This document shows, one piece after another, positions 21,162 through 33,200 of a stretch of 64,000 nucleotides of DNA (the stretch's first letter is position 1; the number at the start of each line of letters is the position of its first letter). This DNA is from Cyrtodaria siliqua (Eukaryota; Mollusca; Bivalvia; Adapedonta; Hiatellidae). The stretch spans positions 1-64,000 of the forward strand of contig JAWPHD010001139.1 of the NCBI GenBank assembly GCA_037043455.1, in the 5' to 3' direction. Under the pieces are notes generated by a model. That model did no database searches and was not told the origin of the DNA. It saw nothing but the letters and a program-made list of their open reading frames with translations. The translations under genes were made by a program, and so were the position numbers.

Positions 21162-23650
21162 GTAAGATTGTCTTTATATTTTCTTTATTACTTCACGCAT
21201 TTTCATGTAATATAGCGCAAAGTATGCGTAATTTCTGCACTTTATTCCATAACTTTGATTATAGATGAGTGTTCTATAGATTTTTTGTTTAATCTGCACC
21301 CATTTCCGAAATGTAACTTTTTGAGTCAGACTCGTACACTCCAATGAAAAGATTTTTATGATTTTCGTCTTAAAATGTACTCATTTGCATCAATTCTAGT
21401 ACCGCAACTTTGCTCTAAAAACAATAAAGTCATATCTACCGCAATTTAAAAGTTACTTGTGCTACTGTTACAGTGAAAAACAATGGAATTTCGAAAATGA
21501 TCTCGAACACTGGAGGTGAAAAGAGATCTCGTGCACTTGTACATTTTGTAATTTATTTGTGCGCTCATAATACTTGACGGTTTATACTGTGTATGCGATT
21601 TACTTGAACATTTTTGGTCATTTTATGTGCCTATGGCAGTTTCTGTCTGGCGTACAAGCAACATAGGGTAACATTATGGGTAAGATGTTTCTCAATACTT
21701 TACTATTTCAACTATATATTAGGTATGAGTGTATATCGTAAATAAATTGCTTTAATGATATCACGAGAACGCATCCCGAGTGCGCGGCTGATTATATAAC
21801 GGTGAAGGTAATGCAACGTACTATGTTTTACATCATGTTTATATTTGTTTACGTTTCGTTGGCTTTGTCGGTCTCTTGAAACATGACGAAACGATCAGAG
21901 CCAATCGAAGAACAGGTGTGTACGGGTGTGTAAAGACCACACCATACATAGGCAATCTCGATGTCCGTCCGCTAACATGTATAACAGTTTGGCAATTTCC
22001 GGTTATACTGTAACTGCATGATATATTTACGAATCGTTCATGGGTATCCGGTGAAGTTCGGGAATTCCAACACGAAGTACAATTTTTTTATCGGGATTCC
22101 AATACGAGGTATAATTGATTTTTTTTTGGAATCGAGGTTCAGCCGAGGTTCCGATTAAAACAGCCATACAGAGGAATGGAATTCTTTATCTGAATCGGAT
22201 ACCCATGATTGATTTCTTTTCTTGCAAATCATTGACATTGTGAGCGTTGACGTCTCCAATTACTAACGTTTGCCATGTCCATTTCCACAGTGACGTTATT
22301 CAACTGGTGACGTTATTAACGCCATTGCGGATAATTATAGTCCCTACGGAATCCTGTTAGTGCCATCAACTTTCGACCTGAAGTTCACACGAAAAGTTCA
22401 AATTTAGTACTATCGTGATAATTATCACGTTAATTTCACTATTCTGGCTACAATTTACATGAAAAGTCAAAAAACATTTTTTTAGTTTTCGACTGTTCGC
22501 GTGGTAGTGCGACACCTATAGTGTTATAAAGTTCACCGGCAAAATAATGCCACAGTGAAGAGGTAAAAAGTAGACTTTCACCGATATCAATTTCCAAGAT
22601 GGCGTTTTTTTATTAAAGTATTTCTGACTATCCGCATTTAGTTCGTCGATATAATGATGAAGTTTTCCTCTTTGTTTATTTATAAATTGATTGTATTTTT
22701 GCCTTTCTGTCTCAGCCAGGGGCGTAGCATTGTTAAATTGAATGTGCAGGCCCGAATGTGAAGGTATGTTTGGTGAATCCGATGGCTTGCATGAACGGCG
22801 ATTATTGAGTTTATTGATAATTAAAAGTGTGCATGAATACCATTAGAGGATGTTTTTTGGCTATAGAAATGATTGTGTTAGCTAAATTTCTCGTAAAATG
22901 GAACTTTTAAACAAATTATTTCAATACATACATTTTGTTTTAGTGTCATGCACAACAAATAATATGTTTGCTGAAATTACATACTGGTAAATACCTATTA
23001 AAAACTAACAACAACACCAAAAGCAAGACTTATTAATCCAGCTTATTTACCTGATATGCAGTAAATATGAATTACTTTTACTTATGACATACATGCTATA
23101 GGATATCGTTTAAAACCACCCACACTATGTTTTTTTAAAAAAACATGTGTTAAACAAATTAAAATCACTTCGATTACTGTTTGATTGACGTGTCATTATC
23201 TTATTCAAATCATGTTTGCATGACGTCCTTGATATTAAATATAGTGATGGCATTTACATTTAGGAAATAGGAATAGATTGGATCATCCCGATAAGTCTCA
23301 TAAAAAAAAGTATGCGTACATAATTATACTGATCATGCTTATTCAAGTTCACCTGACACTTACTCACTATTGAAGTCATTTTTTTCACAACTGTGGCCGA
23401 TTTGCTTCACAATTATTATTATTAATCTATTTCTTTTATTTATTATTATTTTATTTATTTTGGAAAACATTTCCACCACTTAACTTGTTCAATATTGTTT
23501 TGTTCTGGATATGTTCATAGAAGAATGTTTATCTACAATGTTCATATTATCCTCCTCCCACAAAAATAATGCATGTATTCAATACTTTTTTTCACAAATT
23601 AGGCAGTTTTCGCTCTTGTTTTTCTTCACCAAAATGACCAGGCGTGTGTG
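21162..23650. other. Non-coding, possibly intron of the 21125 gene
   Basis: No exon with a recognisable domain. The short pair TTCGGGAATTCCAACACGAAGTACAATTTTTTTATCGGGATTCCAATACGAGGTATAAT near 22058-22110 is a local direct duplication (key blocks GGAATTCCAACACGAAGTA and GGATTCCAATACGAGGTA). Confidence 0.4.
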
Positions 23651-23692
23651 TGGGGGGGGGGGGGGGGGAGGGAAGGGTGGGGGGGGGGGGGT
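23651..23692. repeat. Poly-G tract
   Basis: Two runs of about 17 and 12 G separated by AGGGAAGGGT. Such a run may form G-quadruplexes and is prone to length error. Confidence 0.85.
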
Positions 23693-23706
23693 CAGTGCTT
23701 GGTTTG

Positions 23707-23925
23707 ATTTAGTTTAAACTTATTTATTTAACATCGATTGTAGCAAAAGCTCTATGAACTTATTTGAATCACTCTCGATGTCATCCTGGGTAGAAACATT
23801 ACTAAGCAATGCAGATAAAGTGTCTTGCTCAGGGACACAACGCATATGGCAATGGCGGGAATCAAACTCACGACTTTTGGATCATGGGTCAAATGCTCCA
23901 CCACTAGACTACAGCGCTACACGGT
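23707..23925 (-). mobile_element. tRNA-derived SINE, family D
   Basis: The minus strand starts with a tRNA-like head, TGTAGTCTAGTGGTGGAGCA (A box) and GAGTTTGATTCCCGCCATTG (B box), then a core TCCCTGAGCAAGACACTTTA, and ends in a T-rich AAATAAATAAGTTTAAAC tail. A second copy lies at 57697-57900 on the same strand. Confidence 0.65.
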
Positions 23926-24243
23926 TTGATTTGGAAGTAATAGAGTATATTTGTATATCCCCATTTCGATTTCGAATAGTTATGCTTAAATAATTTGTTG
24001 AATTAGCTTTTTTATGTGATGATCGCCAAGTGTGTATGTGAATAGTAGTGTGTTGCGTTTTTTGTGTGTCCCTTAGAACGGAGCAACTGAGTTGGGTTTA
24101 GAAAATCCCTATGTTATTAGGTATTAAAGTATGAGTAATATTACACATTGTAACCATTTTATTTACTTAAACCGACGCTCGCCATGAGGCAGTGCCTTAT
24201 TCATATTAATAAGATATCATTTTAAATTATGTAATATATAGTT

Positions 24244-24385
24244 TAATAACCATTGTTTTTGAGATACTGAACATATCTCCATCGGTAGAGAAATGGCACT
24301 TGTGCCCCGCACTCGTTCCTATATTGGGTCCATTTCTCTACTTCGGGAGATATTTCCCGTATCTCAAACACACTGGTTATTACAC
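24244..24385. mobile_element. Foldback element
   Basis: TTTGAGATACTGAACATATC and TCGGTAGAGAAATGG in the left arm are mirrored by CCATTTCTCTACTTCGGGAG and ATATTTCCCGTATCTCAAAC in the right arm, about 50 bases per arm with mismatches and a 35-base loop. The GATACGGGAA arm motif is shared with the foldback at 31709-31865. Confidence 0.6.
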
Positions 24386-24639
24386 TCTATATACTCTCCA
24401 TATGATATATAAAGCGACTGTTGGGCCAAAATACGAATCATTGGGTCTATAATCTTTTATCAGTATCATACGCCCATTCACAAGATAACTCGATGGTGTA
24501 GCGGATGCATCTCTGTTCGAAAACAATTATTGGGTCTTGGACCCGACAACTAAATTTCGACCCAACAATTGGGTAAGGACCCAACAATCGCTTCTGAGAT
24601 TTATTTAAGGCCCGACAACTGACCAAGTTTAAACTATAT

Positions 24640-24645
24640 TTAAAC

Positions 24646-24678
<33 letters not shown>

Positions 24679-24683
24679 AAGGG
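24640..24683. repeat. (TA)n microsatellite
   Basis: Alternating TA for about 40 bases with small interruptions. Confidence 0.85.
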
Positions 24684-25079
24684 TGAGAAAATAAATAAGG
24701 GTGAGAATATATATATATTATTATATCATTAAATTTCAAAACAACAATGAATCTACAATAAGGCAGAGTAATTCTTAACATATGACCATCATAAAATAGC
24801 AAAAAAATAAGCAATATTACTTAAAGGAAAGCTAGAAAATTCAGTATTTTACTCAACATCATAAAATTACATACCATTCCCTTTAATTTTGAAATTAAAA
24901 TGAAAACCCAGGTGCGCATCTTCACTTGCTGGTCAACATTCCTGTAAAGTTTCGCGACCGTAGGTTTGTTATGGCGCGACACAAGTTTTTGAGACATACG
25001 TACTTACGTACGGACAAGTGCAAATCTATATCCCCCCCACCCGCCCCAGTGGGACATAATACCTCGTATTAATCAGGTT

Positions 25080-25740
25080 ATCTTGAAACTTGCATGAAGA
25101 CCAAAAACACAAATATGATAGTATCAGTTATATAAAATAACTTCAAAATGGCAGCCATCTTGAGCAGCGACAAGAAAACAACAAATCTGAAAGACCATGA
25201 CCTGCCCATGATCCGTGATAAGTTTGGTCTAATTTGACCAAGCAGTTTCTAAGGCGATATCTAAGCAACATTTTACATTTTTCCTATATAACTCTATGTA
25301 ACACAAACTTTGCTCTGGCGGCCAGTTTGAAACTGGGACTAAGAACAAAAGAACAAATTATCTGATAGTTTAGTACCTAGCATTCAGTTATATAAAAGAA
25401 TTTTCAAAATTCATATAGCATTTTTTGAGAATATTTCTAAGGTTTTTGCCATTTTGAGTAACATTGGCCATCTTGGATTCTTTGCGGCAATGAAAAGCAC
25501 AAATCTGGAAGAATATTATCTGCCCATCATGTGAAGTTGCGTCAAATATGATTAAGCAGTTTCTGAGGAGAAGTTGTTTAATCAAAATTGTTACATTTAC
25601 CCTATATAACTTTAACACAAACTTCTCGTCACCGTGGCAGCCATCCTGAAAATACTAAAAGCACAAATCTGACAGTTTTGTACCTAGCAATCAATTATAT
25701 AAAGGAATCATCAAAATAACTGTAAATTAACTAGTTTACT
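25080..25740 (+). repeat. Interspersed repeat with 245-310 bp tandem modules
   Basis: Recurring blocks AAAATGGCAGCCATCTTGAG / GGCCATCTTGGATTC / GGCAGCCATCCTG, CAAATCTGAAAGACCATGAC and CTATATAACTCTATGTAACA / CTATATAACTTTAACACAAA at matching offsets. Non-coding. The frame at 25388-25618 is incidental. Confidence 0.6.
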
Positions 25741-25964
25741 AAAGTACTCCCCAAAAATATGATATAATTATCGATAATTTGGCGTGTTCTATTTAAGTAT
25801 AGCCACTTACAATATTCAAAAAGAAAAATAAATCTAGAAGGGTATTCCACGGAACAGTTGTATTGCCTGCCACGTGCTTATTTCAGCAAAAACTTTCTAA
25901 CTATACAGTTTATAGACAGGGTTGTAAGCCTTCATGAATTATGCAGCAATTTTTTTTAAGTTTA

Positions 25965-26640
25965 TAAAAAGGGGCTTAACTCTGCATTGAATAATTGATA
26001 AGGAAAAAAGGGGCATAACTCAGCGTTGAATAATTGAACTTCTCGTCAACCGTACATGTGTTGATAAGGATGAACTGTATAAAGTTTTATGACCATTGGT
26101 CAATATTTTGCCAAGTTATGAGCTAGGTTAGGTTGCAGGTTAACGTTTTAAGAAAAGGTGCATAACTCTGCCGAAATATAAATCAGTTATTGGACATGTC
26201 AACGGGATTGAATAATTGATAAGAAGAACTGTATCGAGTTTTATGACCATAGGTCAATATTTTGCCAAGTTATGAGCTAGGTTAGGTTGCAGCTTATTTT
26301 TTTGATGGAAATGGGAATAACTGTGCCAAAATGAAAGTCAGAGTTATTAGACATGTGTAACGACATTACTTGGGGTAAGATGAAGATGTGTGTGAAGTCT
26401 CATGAATATAGGTCAAATACTTGCTCAAGTTATGGCCAGTTATGAACAAGGTTAGGTTGCAGGTTCAAGTTTTATGAAAAGGGCATAACTCTGCTGAAAT
26501 GAAAGTCAGAGTTACTGGACATGTGTAACGACAGTCCTTGAGGTAAGATGAAGATGAGTGTGAAGATTTATAAATATAGGTCAAATACTTTTCAAGTTAT
26601 GGCCAATATTAGGTTGCAGGTTAGAGTGTGAAAGACAGAC
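25965..26640 (+). repeat. Interspersed repeat with 130-170 bp tandem modules
   Basis: Modules begin GGGGCATAACTCAGCGTTGA, GGTGCATAACTCTGCCGAAA, AAGGGCATAACTCTGCTGAA and contain TTATGAGCTAGGTTAGGTTG. The array ends with GACAGACAGACTGACGGACA. Confidence 0.65.
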
Positions 26641-26682
26641 AGACTGACGGACAACAACAGGGCCAAAATGATCCCTAACTGT

Positions 26683-26956
26683 CTGCCATGCTATGAAGCA
26701 TCTCCGTGGCTGAGGGGTTAACGACGTTGTGTTGTAAACCTTTTCACCTCTCACCGCTGCGGGTTCGAATCCCACTAGGAAATCGACTTGTTAAGGAAGT
26801 GTCGATTATTACAACAATAATGGAGGTAGGTGTACAGTACTGATTCCACCAAGGAAAAATGGGTGGTCTGCCTCCACCACAAAAACATCGACAGTAATAT
26901 ATAACCTTACATGTGTTGAAAATGACGTAAAACACCATACAAACTGCCATACTATG
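26683..26956 (+). mobile_element. Full-length tRNA-derived SINE, family B, with target duplication
   Basis: The element (26696-26943) has a tRNA-like head (A box CCGTGGCTGAGGGGTTAACG, B box GGGTTCGAATCCCACTAG), a body with GGTGTACAGTACTGATTCCA and GTGGTCTGCCTCCACCACAA, and the tail GACGTAAAACACCATACAAA. Flanking direct repeats CTGCCATGCTATG (26683-26695) and CTGCCATACTATG (26944-26956) differ by one base. At least six other pieces of this family occur in the window. Confidence 0.85.
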
Positions 26957-28371
26957 CAGCTGACACATCAGAATTCGATATTTAATTTTTAAAATCATCG
27001 TTGTTTCTGTTAATTAAAATGCATGACTGTTTAAAAGCTCATCAACAGCTGACCAACACATTGTTTTGGTCATGTTGAGCCATTTCAAAGAGTGGGGATT
27101 GATACACAGGAAGTATGCATTGCATTATTTATCAGTTTATTCACCATGTAAAAAATAAAGACAGGAAAAGCTTTTATAAATCAACACGTACATAAATAAG
27201 GAATGTGTAATATTTAAATTAATATTTGAATATGGACGGATCCTAAAACAAAGCACAGATTGATTTTGTTATAAGTAACTGTATATTAATAACATTATTG
27301 TATCCATAAAACATGTCATGAATTGTCATGTCTTAGAAGCAGACACCACCAATACAGGTAGCAACACAAAACATCAATCCCATATTAAGCTTGAGGTTGA
27401 TCTTAATCTCTATTTTATCTCAAACACTTTAACAATGTTCAGATACTCTGGCCTGGTAAGAGCAAAGAAAAAGCTTTACACCATTTAGAAAAATTGTCAT
27501 TTTCTCCCTCAAGTTAATGTCAAAAATTACAATATGTCATTAAAACTTTATATGAATGTAGTACTCATTTTTGACTGTTTACGATTTTTTTTTTTAATTA
27601 TTAAATTGTGACAAAATAAAATGTGTTTCAAGACGGAGTAAGTATACAGGGAGAGGAAACGGATCGTTTTGCCGTTTTATGTGCGTAATAAATAATTCTC
27701 ATTTCTTTTTGTAAAAAAAGGCATTTTCACTAATTTAAAGTGCTATTTTTGGTTTATATCACATTGTTGATCTATTTGTTACATTTTTCAAGCATTGTCA
27801 TGTTAAAAGTGTGAGATTTTAATTTATTTTGCTTATATGGAAATGAGTGTATGAATGCAATGTTATGGCATCTCAGTGTTTATGTTTTTAAAGGGAGCAT
27901 TCATTCATGAGACAAGTTCTTTCTTAGAAGATACATGACCCCCATTTTTCTGCGGATTTTTTGGCAGCATATGTGTCATTTGTGATGAGAATGTACTTTA
28001 TTCATTTTTAATTTGGGAGATATGAATGACAACATGGCATTTAAATTTTAATTCACACACAACTCAATGCATCAATCAATGGGCGTGTTACACCTTTATG
28101 TTGTCGCGCGTGTATTTCACTACTGCGTGAAAATGACTACTTCCGGTTGTTTCGCGCATGCGTGAAAAACAGCAAATTCTAATAAATTATTACACATACA
28201 AACTCAATAAAGGTGCGAAATGTAAACATAAGTATTATGTATTCAAACTGTGTCCTCTCATACAGAGCGTGTATAAATTTTGTTTGCATATTTAAAAGCA
28301 CATTTTACTAGACGGTTCCGTGTAACAAAGATGGCACCACTCTGCGCCAAATAAAAAATGGTGACAATGTA
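26957..28371. other. Intergenic; GC-boxed promoter-like patch at 28100-28170
   Basis: Mostly AT-rich with no gene recognised. At 28100-28170 a CpG-bearing patch combines an ETS-like ACTTCCGGTTG and an NRF-1-like CGCGCATGCG, the usual pair of housekeeping promoters. A short ATGG start at 28331 runs only to TAA after eight codons. The promoter reading is tentative. Confidence 0.3.
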
Positions 28372-28765
28372 TAGCTATTGCAAACGAGATACGAGACTAC
28401 GGGTTATTTAGGCATTAATAATGGCAACAAGTGAATAGTAGACATATTTATCTTTGTCAAGAAGGTAATTTCATGGTGGTGATTATAAGACAAAGCCTAA
28501 AACGAGGTGATGAAAAGGTGCCTTTCGAGATATCAGCTGAAATTTTAATTTTTCAAATTAAAAATGGTGTGGAGCTATTGCAAACGAGATACGAAGTACG
28601 GGTTATATTAGACATTAATAATAACAAAAAGTGAATAGTAGACATATTTAGCTTTGTCAAGAAGGTAATTTTGTGATGTTGATTATAACAGAAAGCCGTA
28701 AAAAAGAGGCTGTAAAAACTGCCTAATTCGACATGTTGGCTGAAATTTTAACTTTTCAAATGTAA
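28372..28765 (+). repeat. Two tandem copies of a ~195-bp unit
   Basis: CTATTGCAAACGAGATACGA and GTGAATAGTAGACATATTTA followed by TTTGTCAAGAAGGTAATTT recur at an offset near 195. The open frame at 28431-28634 follows from this and shows no domain. Confidence 0.75.
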
Positions 28766-28939
28766 CGCGCTTACGATCGAGTTACCTGTATCGATAAAAT
28801 AGCAAATGGTGGCGTTCTAGCACGACAACATAAATCGATAAACTAGACCGTTTTTGAACCCGTTTCTGCTCCCTGTACACTTACTTCCTTTTCAAGATGA
28901 CATTGTTAATGTCAATTACCCTAAGCTGAGAGAAGTTCA

Positions 28940-29330
28940 ATATAAATAGATAGGTAGAGTAATACGGCACAACTCCTTTCTTGCTTTCCGGTGATGTCTC
29001 TGAAGACATCACCAATACCTGCTTAAATAACAATAACCGGATTTTAATTGACTGAACTCTGAATACCACACCATAAACTCACCAAAGAAAATTGATGAAC
29101 TTGGAAATATGGTACTAGATTACAGATGACAGCGAGCTATTTCGAGAGAAAAACATTAAACATGTCAGAGGGAACATAACTAGATAGGCATGATATTCTT
29201 TTCTTTGGTGAGTTTTATGTTTGCTTGTGTGGTATATAAGGCTTAAATAAGTTGTTTATTCAGGCATTGCGTGATGTCTTCAGAAACCTGCGGATGGAGT
29301 TGTGCCACATTCTCTACCTACTTTATAAAG
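28940..29330. mobile_element. Foldback element with ~150-bp arms
   Basis: Left blocks GGTAGAGTAATACGGCACAA, CTGAAGACATCACCAATACC and CTCACCAAAGAAAA are mirrored in reverse order by TTTTCTTTGGTGAG, GATGTCTTCAGAAACC and GTTGTGCCACATTCTCTACC. No ORF in the loop. Confidence 0.7.
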
Positions 29331-29536
29331 GGGGCTCTAGCTCTGCAGTGCTCCAGATAGACCGCGCATCCATGTAAATTACGTGTTGATATTTCAGAGT
29401 CTTCATTTTATTTTAATTCACTCCATACCATGTACGGACGTAATTTTCCAGGTACGCTATTTCTTTTGAAAACTATGCGTATCTTGGTAGCTTATTTTTT
29501 CCAATCAGAGTTTTTGTGGTGCATAGCATACTTTTC

Positions 29537-29683
29537 ACGAGACAGCTTTACTGATTGTATGAAACCGCGTCACCAGTTATTTATAATATTCTCTCTTTGT
29601 TCTGTTTTCACGAAACAGCTTTATTGATGGTTTGAAACCGCGTCACCAGTTATTTACAGTATTCTCTCTTTGGTTCTGTTTCT
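29537..29683 (+). repeat. 73-bp tandem duplication
   Basis: GAAACCGCGTCACCAGTTAT followed by TTAYARTATTCTCTCTTTG occurs twice, 73-74 bp apart. Confidence 0.85.
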
Positions 29684-30890
29684 CTGGCCGAAGGCCAGCA
29701 GAGCTTATGGGATGCCGAGTTGTCCGTCGTCCGTCCGTCGTCCGTCCGTCGTCCGTCCGTCGTTAGCTTTTGTCTCTTTAAGACGATAGGGCCTTCATTT
29801 TTCATCCGATCTTTACCAATCTTTATCAGGTTGTTAATATCAATAAAAGCTCGGAAAAGTTCGAAAACAAGCCAGATCGGACCAGTAACAACGGAGTAAT
29901 GGCCCTTGCTTTAGTTAAACATGCTATATTGCTATATTTTGCTTCGTTAAGACGATAGGGCCTTCATTTTTCATTCTTTCTTTACCAAACTTTACCACAT
30001 TATTAATATCAATGAAAGCTCAGACATGTTTGAAACCCAGCCCGATCGGACCAGTTACAACAGAGTTAAGGTCCTTGAATTAGTTAAAAAAAGCTATATT
30101 GCTATTTTTTGCCTCGTTAAGACGATAGGGCCTTCATTTTGCATCCTATCTTTACCAACTTTACCACATTGTTAATATCAATGAAAGCTCGCACAAGTTT
30201 GAAAACCAACTATATCGAACAAGTAACAGCGGAGTTATGGCCCTTGATTTAATAGTTAAAAATGCTATATTGCGCCTCGATAAGACGATAGGGGCTTTAT
30301 TGTTCATCCGATCTTAACTAAACAGTACCAGATTGTTATTGTCGTTAAAAGCTCGAACAAGTTTGAAAACCAGCCATATCGAACCAGTAACAACGGAGTT
30401 ATGGCCCTTGATTTAGTTCAAAATGCTATATTGCGCCTCGTTAAGACGATATGGCCTTTACTTTACCAATCTTTACCACATTGTTCATATCAATGAAAGC
30501 TCGAAATAGTTTGAAAACCAGCTATATCACACTAGTAACAGCGGAGTTATGGCCCTTGATTTACTTACAAATGCTATATTTTGCCTCGTTAAGACGATAG
30601 GGCCTTCAATTTTCATCAGATCTTTACCAAACTGTATCATATTGTTAATATCTATGAAAGCTCGGTCAAGTTCAAAAACCAGCTAGATCGGAATAGTAAC
30701 AGCAGAGTTATGGCCCTTGATTTTGTTAAAAATGCTATAATTTGCCTCTTCATACGATAGGGCCTTCATTTTGCATCTGATTTTTGCCAAACTTTACCAG
30801 ATTTTATGACTTTCTTTTTTATATACATATATATTTTTTTTTTTTACATCTATGTTGGACGTCGGACCAGTAACAGAGGAGTTATGGATC
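29684..30890 (+). repeat. Interspersed repeat: (CGTCCGTC)n head and seven ~165-bp modules
   Basis: The head reads CTGGCCGAAGGCCAGCAGAG then CTTATGGGATGC and a (CCGTCGTCCGT) run at 29720-29762. It is followed by seven tandem modules, each starting TAAGACGATAGGGCCTTCAT and containing TTACCAAACTTTACCACATT, CAGTAACAACGGAGTTATGG and CCCTTGATTTAGTT. Non-coding. Same architecture as 36510, 44690 (inverted), 58084 and the start at 63930. Confidence 0.75.
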
Positions 30891-31708
30891 TTGATTTAAA
30901 AAAAGAAGTGCCACTTTGTGCGTTTGAACTCGCAGACCAAACTAAAATTACACTCAGGTAATAATAGTGAGATAGAGATAGTCGACGTCGCTCCTGACTG
31001 AGCTAAGCGTGCTATACATATTACGCAATACATAATATGTAGAAAACCTAATGTGCTAATGTAAGTCACGTGATTAGCCGAAAAGATAAAAAAAAATCAT
31101 GTATACATTTCACTGAATAAATTTCAGACAGTTATTTGGTTATGCTCAAAATATGCTTACTTACGGACAGTGTCCCTTTAAGAGTATTGTGTGAAAAAAA
31201 CACAATGCAATAAATATAAGACCAAATATTTTCCCTACTTACCTACCATATTTTTGTTAGCATGTAATAGGAACCACACATATAATTGTATTTGGCCCAA
31301 TGTGCGTCAATAAATTCTTAAAGGTTTTTTAAAAAAAATATTCGTAAGATTTTTTTAGAAAAAATTATGGTGATTATTATTCCGTCTTTTCCCCCTCAAA
31401 TTCTGTCGTCTTTTCTCAAGGCTGTCTAAGGCAGTAAAAGACATAAATATATCACTCTATTACCACTAAGTTTTGTGTTTCGTTTTGCTTTGTACAATTA
31501 ATAAGATTATGTGCGAAAGCTTTCCAATAAAAAAGTGGTTTGAATTGAATATTGTGATTAAATTACATGCTTGTTGCATGTTTTGAAATAGTAAGCAATT
31601 CGAAGTTGCCAAAAAATGGAAAATGTGTCATATGCTTAAACCGTCTAATCTCTCAGAAACTACTATTTTTAATGGTGAACTATGTCAAGAATAGGCAGAT
31701 ATATAAAG
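30891..31708. other. Intergenic, nothing recognised
   Basis: AT-rich, with a T-rich tract near 30830. No coding or RNA signal. Confidence 0.45.
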
Positions 31709-31865
31709 TTTAATTAACATTGTTGTTGTGATACGGGAAGTAATTCCCTAGTGAGAAAGATTCTTGTGATATAGAAACTCGTGTTCAAGCGCACTCGTTT
31801 CTATATCGCAAGAATCTTTCTCGCTCGGGAATTATTTTCCGTATCATGACAACAGTGTTAATTAA
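31709..31865. mobile_element. Foldback element
   Basis: TTAATTAACATTGTTGT...GATACGGGAAGTAATTCCCT and GAGAAAGATTCTTGTGATAT in the left arm are mirrored by ATATCGCAAGAATCTTTCTC and GGGAATTATTTTCCGTATCA...AACAGTGTTAATTAA in the right arm, with a loop of about 20 bases. Arms of about 68 bases. Confidence 0.8.
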
Positions 31866-32181
31866 ACAATATCTTATATATTCTGCCATGAAATTCTTCT
31901 CAGTCGTCAATATTTTTACACAAGTTTGCCTTTTTACACCAGTTGGCACGAGATCACCAAGACGACGTTACGTCTTACAAACAAAACAAGTGAAACCGGA
32001 ACTCTTCGTTAATTTCCGTAATCGGTATTTACTAGTGGTGCAATCTGACGAAGACGTCCGTAAAACAATCGGAACGTCATTTGGCGTTCCGCCACTGACG
32101 GAAAAGGCCGAGCAATGTTCAGTACTTCAAAATATCTCCCAGTGGGAGATATTTCGAGTACAGCAAACGAGTAGATATAAT
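31866..32181. other. Spacer between two foldback elements
   Basis: Holds an open plus-strand frame of 144 codons that reaches into both foldbacks. It has no recognisable domain and I treat it as chance. A short palindrome ATATCTCCCAGTGGGAGATA sits at about 32133. Confidence 0.4.
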
Positions 32182-32349
32182 AGGATTATTACTAGAGTAA
32201 CGTGTTCTGGAAGTTTGTATCACCTCGAGTTGGTAAATGCCAGATCAAGGATCACATGGGAGGCGGAGCCTCGAATGTGATCCTGATCTGGCAATTACCT
32301 ACGAGAGGTGATACAAACTTCCAGAACACGTTACTCTAGTAATGATCCT
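32182..32349. mobile_element. Foldback element with ~70-bp near-perfect arms
   Basis: Left arm TAGAGTAACGTGTTCTGGAA, GTTTGTATCACCTC, GCCAGATC and GATCACAT is mirrored almost exactly by the right arm ending TTCCAGAACACGTTACTCTA. The loop is only about 20 bases (GGAGGCGGAGCCTC). Confidence 0.85.
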
Positions 32350-33045
32350 TTTATTATATACCTCTTACACATCATTAACATAGAAATATTTGCATTGCTA
32401 TTGCATACACATTCAATAAAGCATATATTTCTCGATAACGTGCAGCGAGAAAATGTATGTAGTTTTAAGGTGTTGGTGTTAATTGGTCTGACCTACTTGT
32501 TTTGTTTGTATGACGTTACGCCCTCTTGACGTTCTCGCGCATAGTGGCGTAATACTTGATTGAATCATTGGAAAAACCGCTGTTCTACTTTTAGTAAGAT
32601 AGTGATACTAATTCTATTTTAGTAGCATAGTGATAACCTGTAGTGTGATACAGGTTGTTGTATTCCATTGTAAGAAAATGAAGGTACTATGTATATATTA
32701 TTGATAGGTATATAATAAATAGCTTTTCTATTTCCTATACAAATCACAGACAAATATGTAATATTACTATATACTGAATCTTTAACAAAATCTCTTCATA
32801 GGTGAAAATAAAGGAAATATATCTTGACTAATGTCCCTCATAGATTTTGACAATTGAGCGCTAGGTACATGTACTAAACTTTCACGATTGTGTTTTTGTC
32901 TCCTTGTAGGAAAAAAGGTTTTTCACTCGATTTTCACCAAATTGTCAAGACAATTTTTATCAATATCAAAGATATAAAATGTATATATATATTTTAAAAA
33001 ACATGTTGGATTTCATATAGCTTAAAACAAGTACAGCGATACCTG
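32350..33045. other. Intergenic, nothing recognised
   Basis: AT-rich sequence without a supported feature. Confidence 0.45.
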
Positions 33046-33200
33046 AGCTCTCATGGCTTGCGGAATGTCGTGGTTCTACCCAGGTAACCAATCGCCTGGT
33101 CGGAGGGGCATCTGGGGTCTTCCTCCACCAATGGAAGCTGGAAAGTCGACATGACCTTAGCTGTTGGTGCGACTATAACAAATCCCAATTCAATTCAATT
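33046..33200 (+). mobile_element. SINE family A, 5-prime truncated
   Basis: CATGGCTTGCGGAATGTCGT, GGGGTCTTCCTCCACCAATG and GCTGTTGGTGCGACTATAAC match the body and tail of the SINE at 15383-15652. The tRNA-like head is missing. Confidence 0.75.

Noticed and set aside
31846..32280. 144-codon frame as a gene
   Set aside because: It begins in one foldback element and ends in another and has no recognisable domain.
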